Shown here in pieces: positions 61,601 through 64,000 of a DNA stretch of 64,000 bases. Numbering within the stretch: the first letter of the stretch is position 1; each line of letters starts with the position of its first letter. The translations under genes were made by a program, and so were the position numbers. Below the pieces are notes generated by a model. That model had not been told where the DNA came from. It ran no database searches and saw nothing but the letters and a program-made list of their open reading frames with translations. This DNA comes from Sphingomonas sp. IC-56 (lineage in GTDB: Bacteria > Pseudomonadota > Alphaproteobacteria > Sphingomonadales > Sphingomonadaceae): positions 1 to 64,000 of the forward strand of contig NZ_JAJNDV010000001.1 of assembly GCF_021043375.1 (NCBI RefSeq), given 5' to 3'.

Positions 61601-63110
61601 TCAGTTGGTCGGCGCCCGCCTGCGATAGCTGAGGGCCTCGGCGACATGGATGCGCGTGACCTGCTCCGCCCCAGCCAGGTCCGCGATGGTACGGCTGGTG
61701 CGCAGCACGCGCGTATAGCCGCGCGCCGACAGCCGCATCGCCTCGGCGGCCTGCGCCAGCAGCGTGCGGCCGGCTTCGTCAGGCGCCGCCACTGCCATCA
61801 GCGCGTCGCCATCCGCTTCGGCATTGGTCCGCGCCGGAGTTCCGGCATAGCGCGCGCTTTGCACCGCCCGCGCCGCGGCCACGCGCGCCGCTACTTCGGC
61901 TGATCCTTCGGCGGGAGGCGGCAGCACCAGGTCGGCGGCGGTGACCGGCTGCACCTCGACATGCAGGTCGATGCGGTCGAGCAGCGGCCCGGACACCTTG
62001 GCCTGATAATCCGCCGCGCATTTGGGCGCCCGCGCACACGCCAGCGCCGGGTCGCCAAGATGCCCGCACCGGCACGGATTCATCGCCGCCATCAGCTGTA
62101 CGCGCGCAGGAAACGTAACATGTGCGTTGGCCCGCGCCACACTAACCACGCCGCTCTCCAGCGGCTGCCGCAGCGAGTCGAGCACGGCGCGCTGGAACTC
62201 GGGCAACTCGTCCAGGAACAGCACGCCCAAATGTGCCAGACTCACTTCGCCGGGCTTCACCTTCAGCCCCCCGCCGGTCAGCGCCGCCATGGAGGCGGAA
62301 TGATGGGGCGAGCGGAACGGCCGCGTTCGCGTCAGCCGCCCCCCCCTGAAGCGTCCCCGCTACCGAGGCGACCATCGACACCTCCAGCGCCTCGGCAGCG
62401 TCGAGCGGCGGCAATATGCCCGGCAGGCAGGAGGCGAGCAGCGACTTCCCCGCCCCTGGCGGACCGCACATCAACATGTTGTGCCCACCAGCCGCAGCGA
62501 TCTCCAGCGCGCGCTTGGCGGTCTCCTGTCCCTTTACCTGCCGCAGGTCCGGCCCGCGCCCTGGCGGCTCCGCCTCGCCCGCCACTGGCATCGCCAGCAG
62601 CTGCTGGCCCTTGAAGTGATTGAGCAGCCCGATCAGGTCAGGCGCCGCGATCACCTCGATCTGCCCGGCCCAGGCCGCCTCCGGCCCCTGCGCGGCAGGG
62701 CACACCAGCCCCTTGCCGATCTCCGACGCATGCAGCGCCGCCAGCAAAACGCCCGCGCTCGGCGCGATGCGCCCATCCAGCGCCAGCTCGCCCACCACGA
62801 CATAGCCGGCCAGCGTCTCGGCATCGACCACCCCCATCGCGCCCAGTAACGCCAGCGCAATCGGCAAGTCGAAATGCGATCCTTCCTTGGGCAGGTCGGC
62901 CGGCGACAGGTTCAGCACGATGTGCTTGGGTGGCAGCGCCAGCCCGATTGCCGCCATCGCCGCGCGCACCCGCTCCCGGCTCTCCGCGACGGCCTTGTCG
63001 GGCAGGCCCACCACCACGAACTTGGGCAACCCGGCGACAAGGTTGCATTGCACCTCCACCGCCCGAGCTTCCAACCCCAGATACGCCACCGTCGAAACGC
63101 TCGCGACCAA
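61601..63110 (-). pseudogene. comM: YifB/ComM-family AAA ATPase, frameshifted
   Basis: This is the ComM/YifB Mg-chelatase-like helicase, involved in branch migration during natural transformation. The N-terminal part (VSTVAYLGLEARAVEV, PDKAVAESRERV, NLSPADLPKEGSHFDLP, Walker A CGPPGAGKSLLAS) and the C-terminal part (SMAALTGGGLKVKPGEVSLA, LFLDELPEF, MNPCRCGHLG, LDRIDLHV) are both intact but in different frames. The break is at a run of eight C (62339-62346); seven would restore TLQGGRLTRTRPFRSPHHS. Starting at a TTG at 63110 with GGGGGAGG upstream, the span is 1510 nt, which is 503 codons plus one extra base. It may be a true pseudogene, a phase-variable tract or a sequencing error. Confidence 0.9.
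62339..62346. repeat. C8 homopolymer tract (frameshift site in comM)
   Basis: Eight consecutive C on the plus strand (G on the coding strand) coincide exactly with the comM reading-frame break. Such tracts are prone to slippage during replication and during sequencing. Confidence 0.9.
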
Positions 63111-63314
63111 GCCCGCCTCCCCCAAGAACACAGGGGAGCTTAGCGGCTTTTCTTCAATGTGAAATGGCAACGTCCAGACCCTCAGTCCCACGTGCGTATT
63201 GCAAAGCAGGGACACGCCCCCACATCCGCTTTCATGTCCCGGATGCTCGCCCGCAGCCAGCGCGTGACGGCGAGAACGACGCCGGCGAGGCTCCTCCACC
63301 ATGCAGGACGGGCG

Positions 63315-63343
63315 TTGACTCGAGCGCCTGCCGCCCGTATGGG
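63315..63343 (+). promoter_or_regulatory. Candidate rpmH-rnpA-yidD promoter
   Basis: TTGACT (63315-63320) and TATGGG (63338-63343) are 17 bp apart, giving a leader of about 55 nt before rpmH. The hexamers closely match the rplJ promoter. rpmH is usually strongly transcribed. Confidence 0.6.
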
Positions 63344-63398
63344 CTCCCGACACGCGGCCGCCCCAGTGGTGGCCCTTTTACGTTCTAGATACTCGAGG

Positions 63399-63878
63399 AT
63401 GAGCGATGAAGCGGACTTTTCAGCCGAGCAACCTGGTGCGTGCGCGCCGGCACGGCTTCCGCAGCCGCATGGCAACCGTCGGCGGCCGCAACGTGATCCG
63501 CGCCCGCCGCGCGCGCGGCCGCAAGAAGCTGTCGGCGTAACTGCCGTAGCCGTTTCTCGGCTAACGCAGCGCAAGGACTATCTCGCCGCGAATGCGGGCA
63601 AACGGGCGCCCATGCCCGGCTTTGTCCTGCTCGTGCGCGAACGGAACGATGCCGATCCGGCCATCCGGGTCGGCATTACCGTATCCAAGAAAGTCGGCAA
63701 CGCGGTGATCCGCAACCGCATGAAGCGCCGCTTTCGCGCGCTGGTGCGCGAAGTGCTGCCGACCGCTGGGATTGCTGGTGCCGATCATGTCCTGATCGGC
63801 CGCAACAGCGGCATCGAGCGCGATTACGACGCGCTCAAGGCTGAACTTGCCAAGGCGCTCGCCAAGGTGAAGCGGTGA
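63399..63878 (+). CDS. rnpA: Ribonuclease P protein component, start unresolved
   Basis: RnpA is the protein cofactor of RNase P, which matures tRNA 5' ends. The conserved part begins at [16 protein letters not shown] (from 63558) and includes [28 protein letters not shown], the RNR motif. In frame between rpmH and this region there is no ATG, GTG or TTG: the codons read GTC GGC GTA ACT GCC GTA. The only canonical start before the domain is the ATG at 63399, seven bases before rpmH's own ATG, which gives 159 residues with an out-of-frame overlap of all of rpmH. The alternative is the ATG at 63612, which deletes the first helix. The domain itself is certain; the start is not. Confidence 0.85.
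   Translation: MSDEADFSAEQPGACAPARLPQPHGNRRRPQRDPRPPRARPQEAVGVTAVAVSRLTQRKDYLAANAGKRAPMPGFVLLVRERNDADPAIRVGITVSKKVGNAVIRNRMKRRFRALVREVLPTAGIAGADHVLIGRNSGIERDYDALKAELAKALAKVKR
63406..63540 (+). CDS. rpmH: 50S ribosomal protein L34
   Basis: This 44-residue basic protein reads [20 protein letters not shown] and continues [24 protein letters not shown], the L34 sequence throughout. A CGAGG Shine-Dalgarno sequence lies 7 nt before the ATG. It is the first gene of the rpmH-rnpA-yidD group. A second reading frame covering the same bases belongs to the candidate 5' part of rnpA. Confidence 0.97.
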   Translation: MKRTFQPSNLVRARRHGFRSRMATVGGRNVIRARRARGRKKLSA

Positions 63879-64000
63879 GCGACACCGGCAGGACAGGCGT
63901 GATCGCCCGCCTTCTTATTCTTCTCGCCCGCGCCTGGCAGGTCGGGCCTTCCGCCATTTTGCCGCCCAGCTGCCGCTACGCGCCCAGTTGTTCGGCCTAT
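63875..64000 (+). CDS. yidD: Membrane protein insertion efficiency factor YidD (partial)
   Basis: Only the first 42 codons are in the window. The GTG overlaps the rnpA stop (GTGA). The segment RLLILLARAWQVGPSAILPP, followed by SCRYAPSCSAY, matches the YidD N-terminus, including the conserved Cys pair. The gene continues past the right edge. yidC would be expected next. Confidence 0.9.
   Translation, partial: MSDTGRTGVIARLLILLARAWQVGPSAILPPSCRYAPSCSAY

Noticed and set aside
1..64000. CRISPR arrays, prophage, insertion sequences or a defence island
   Set aside because: No regularly spaced repeats, integrases, transposases, phage structural genes or restriction systems were found on either strand.

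Overview
The window is GC-rich chromosomal DNA from an alphaproteobacterium. The evidence points to the Sphingomonadales (Sphingomonas-like): the gene order, an NDUFA12-type complex I accessory protein, a MurE with the diaminopimelate-type DNPR motif, and promoters of the form TTGACT-N16/17-TATGNG. The assignment rests on gene content and remembered synteny, not on a search. I see no prophage, insertion sequence, CRISPR array or plasmid functions; almost everything is core genome.

Layout. 1-7.2 kb: an entericidin-like lipoprotein, then a minus-strand run argS, SPOR protein, nagZ, scpA, scpB, tatA, tatB, tatC (tRNA charging, peptidoglycan recycling, chromosome condensation, twin-arginine export). 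7.3-10.4 kb: dgt and a Pro/Ala-rich SPOR protein. 10.5-28.8 kb: a complete division and cell wall (dcw) cluster on the minus strand, transcribed mraZ-rsmH-ftsL-ftsI-murE-murF-mraY-murD-ftsW-murG-murC-murB-ddl-ftsQ-ftsA-ftsZ. Nearly every junction is an overlapping stop/start, and the only real gap lies before ftsZ. 29-36.8 kb: cysteine synthase, a DNA-deoxyinosine glycosylase, an orphan histidine kinase with a degenerate ATPase, aat overlapping a DUF2155 gene tail to tail, NDUFA12, DUF192, a double cold-shock protein and recX. 36.9-41.1 kb: a fatty acyl-AMP ligase and a membrane GGDEF-EAL protein. 41.2-46.1 kb: tRNA-Trp, a YqaA-type membrane protein, then secE-nusG-rplK-rplA and rplJ-rplL with recognisable promoters, leaders and terminators. 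46.1-55 kb: mixed genes, including a CPA1 antiporter, rarA, a DUF429-like gene with an apparent CTG start, tRNA-Thr, a small subtilase and an SDR whose catalytic Tyr is Cys. 55.2-59.2 kb: a His-rich DUF2946 protein, a TonB-dependent receptor and a PepSY membrane protein, which look like a metal or siderophore uptake unit. 59.6-61.2 kb: an NTF2-like protein and a class C beta-lactamase-like hydrolase. 61.4-64 kb: tRNA-Leu, a frameshifted comM, then rpmH, rnpA and the start of yidD.

The most unusual signals are: (1) rnpA has no usable start codon downstream of rpmH, so its only canonical start before the conserved domain lies upstream of rpmH and the gene would enclose rpmH in another frame, as reported for Thermus; (2) comM is split by one extra base in an eight-C tract; (3) the rarA neighbour appears to start at CTG in a CTGA overlap; (4) a stress-type SDR has Tyr replaced by Cys in its YxxxK motif; (5) the dcw cluster uses GTG, ATG and TTG starts in overlapping junctions throughout. 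No clearly new multi-gene defence or biosynthetic system was seen.
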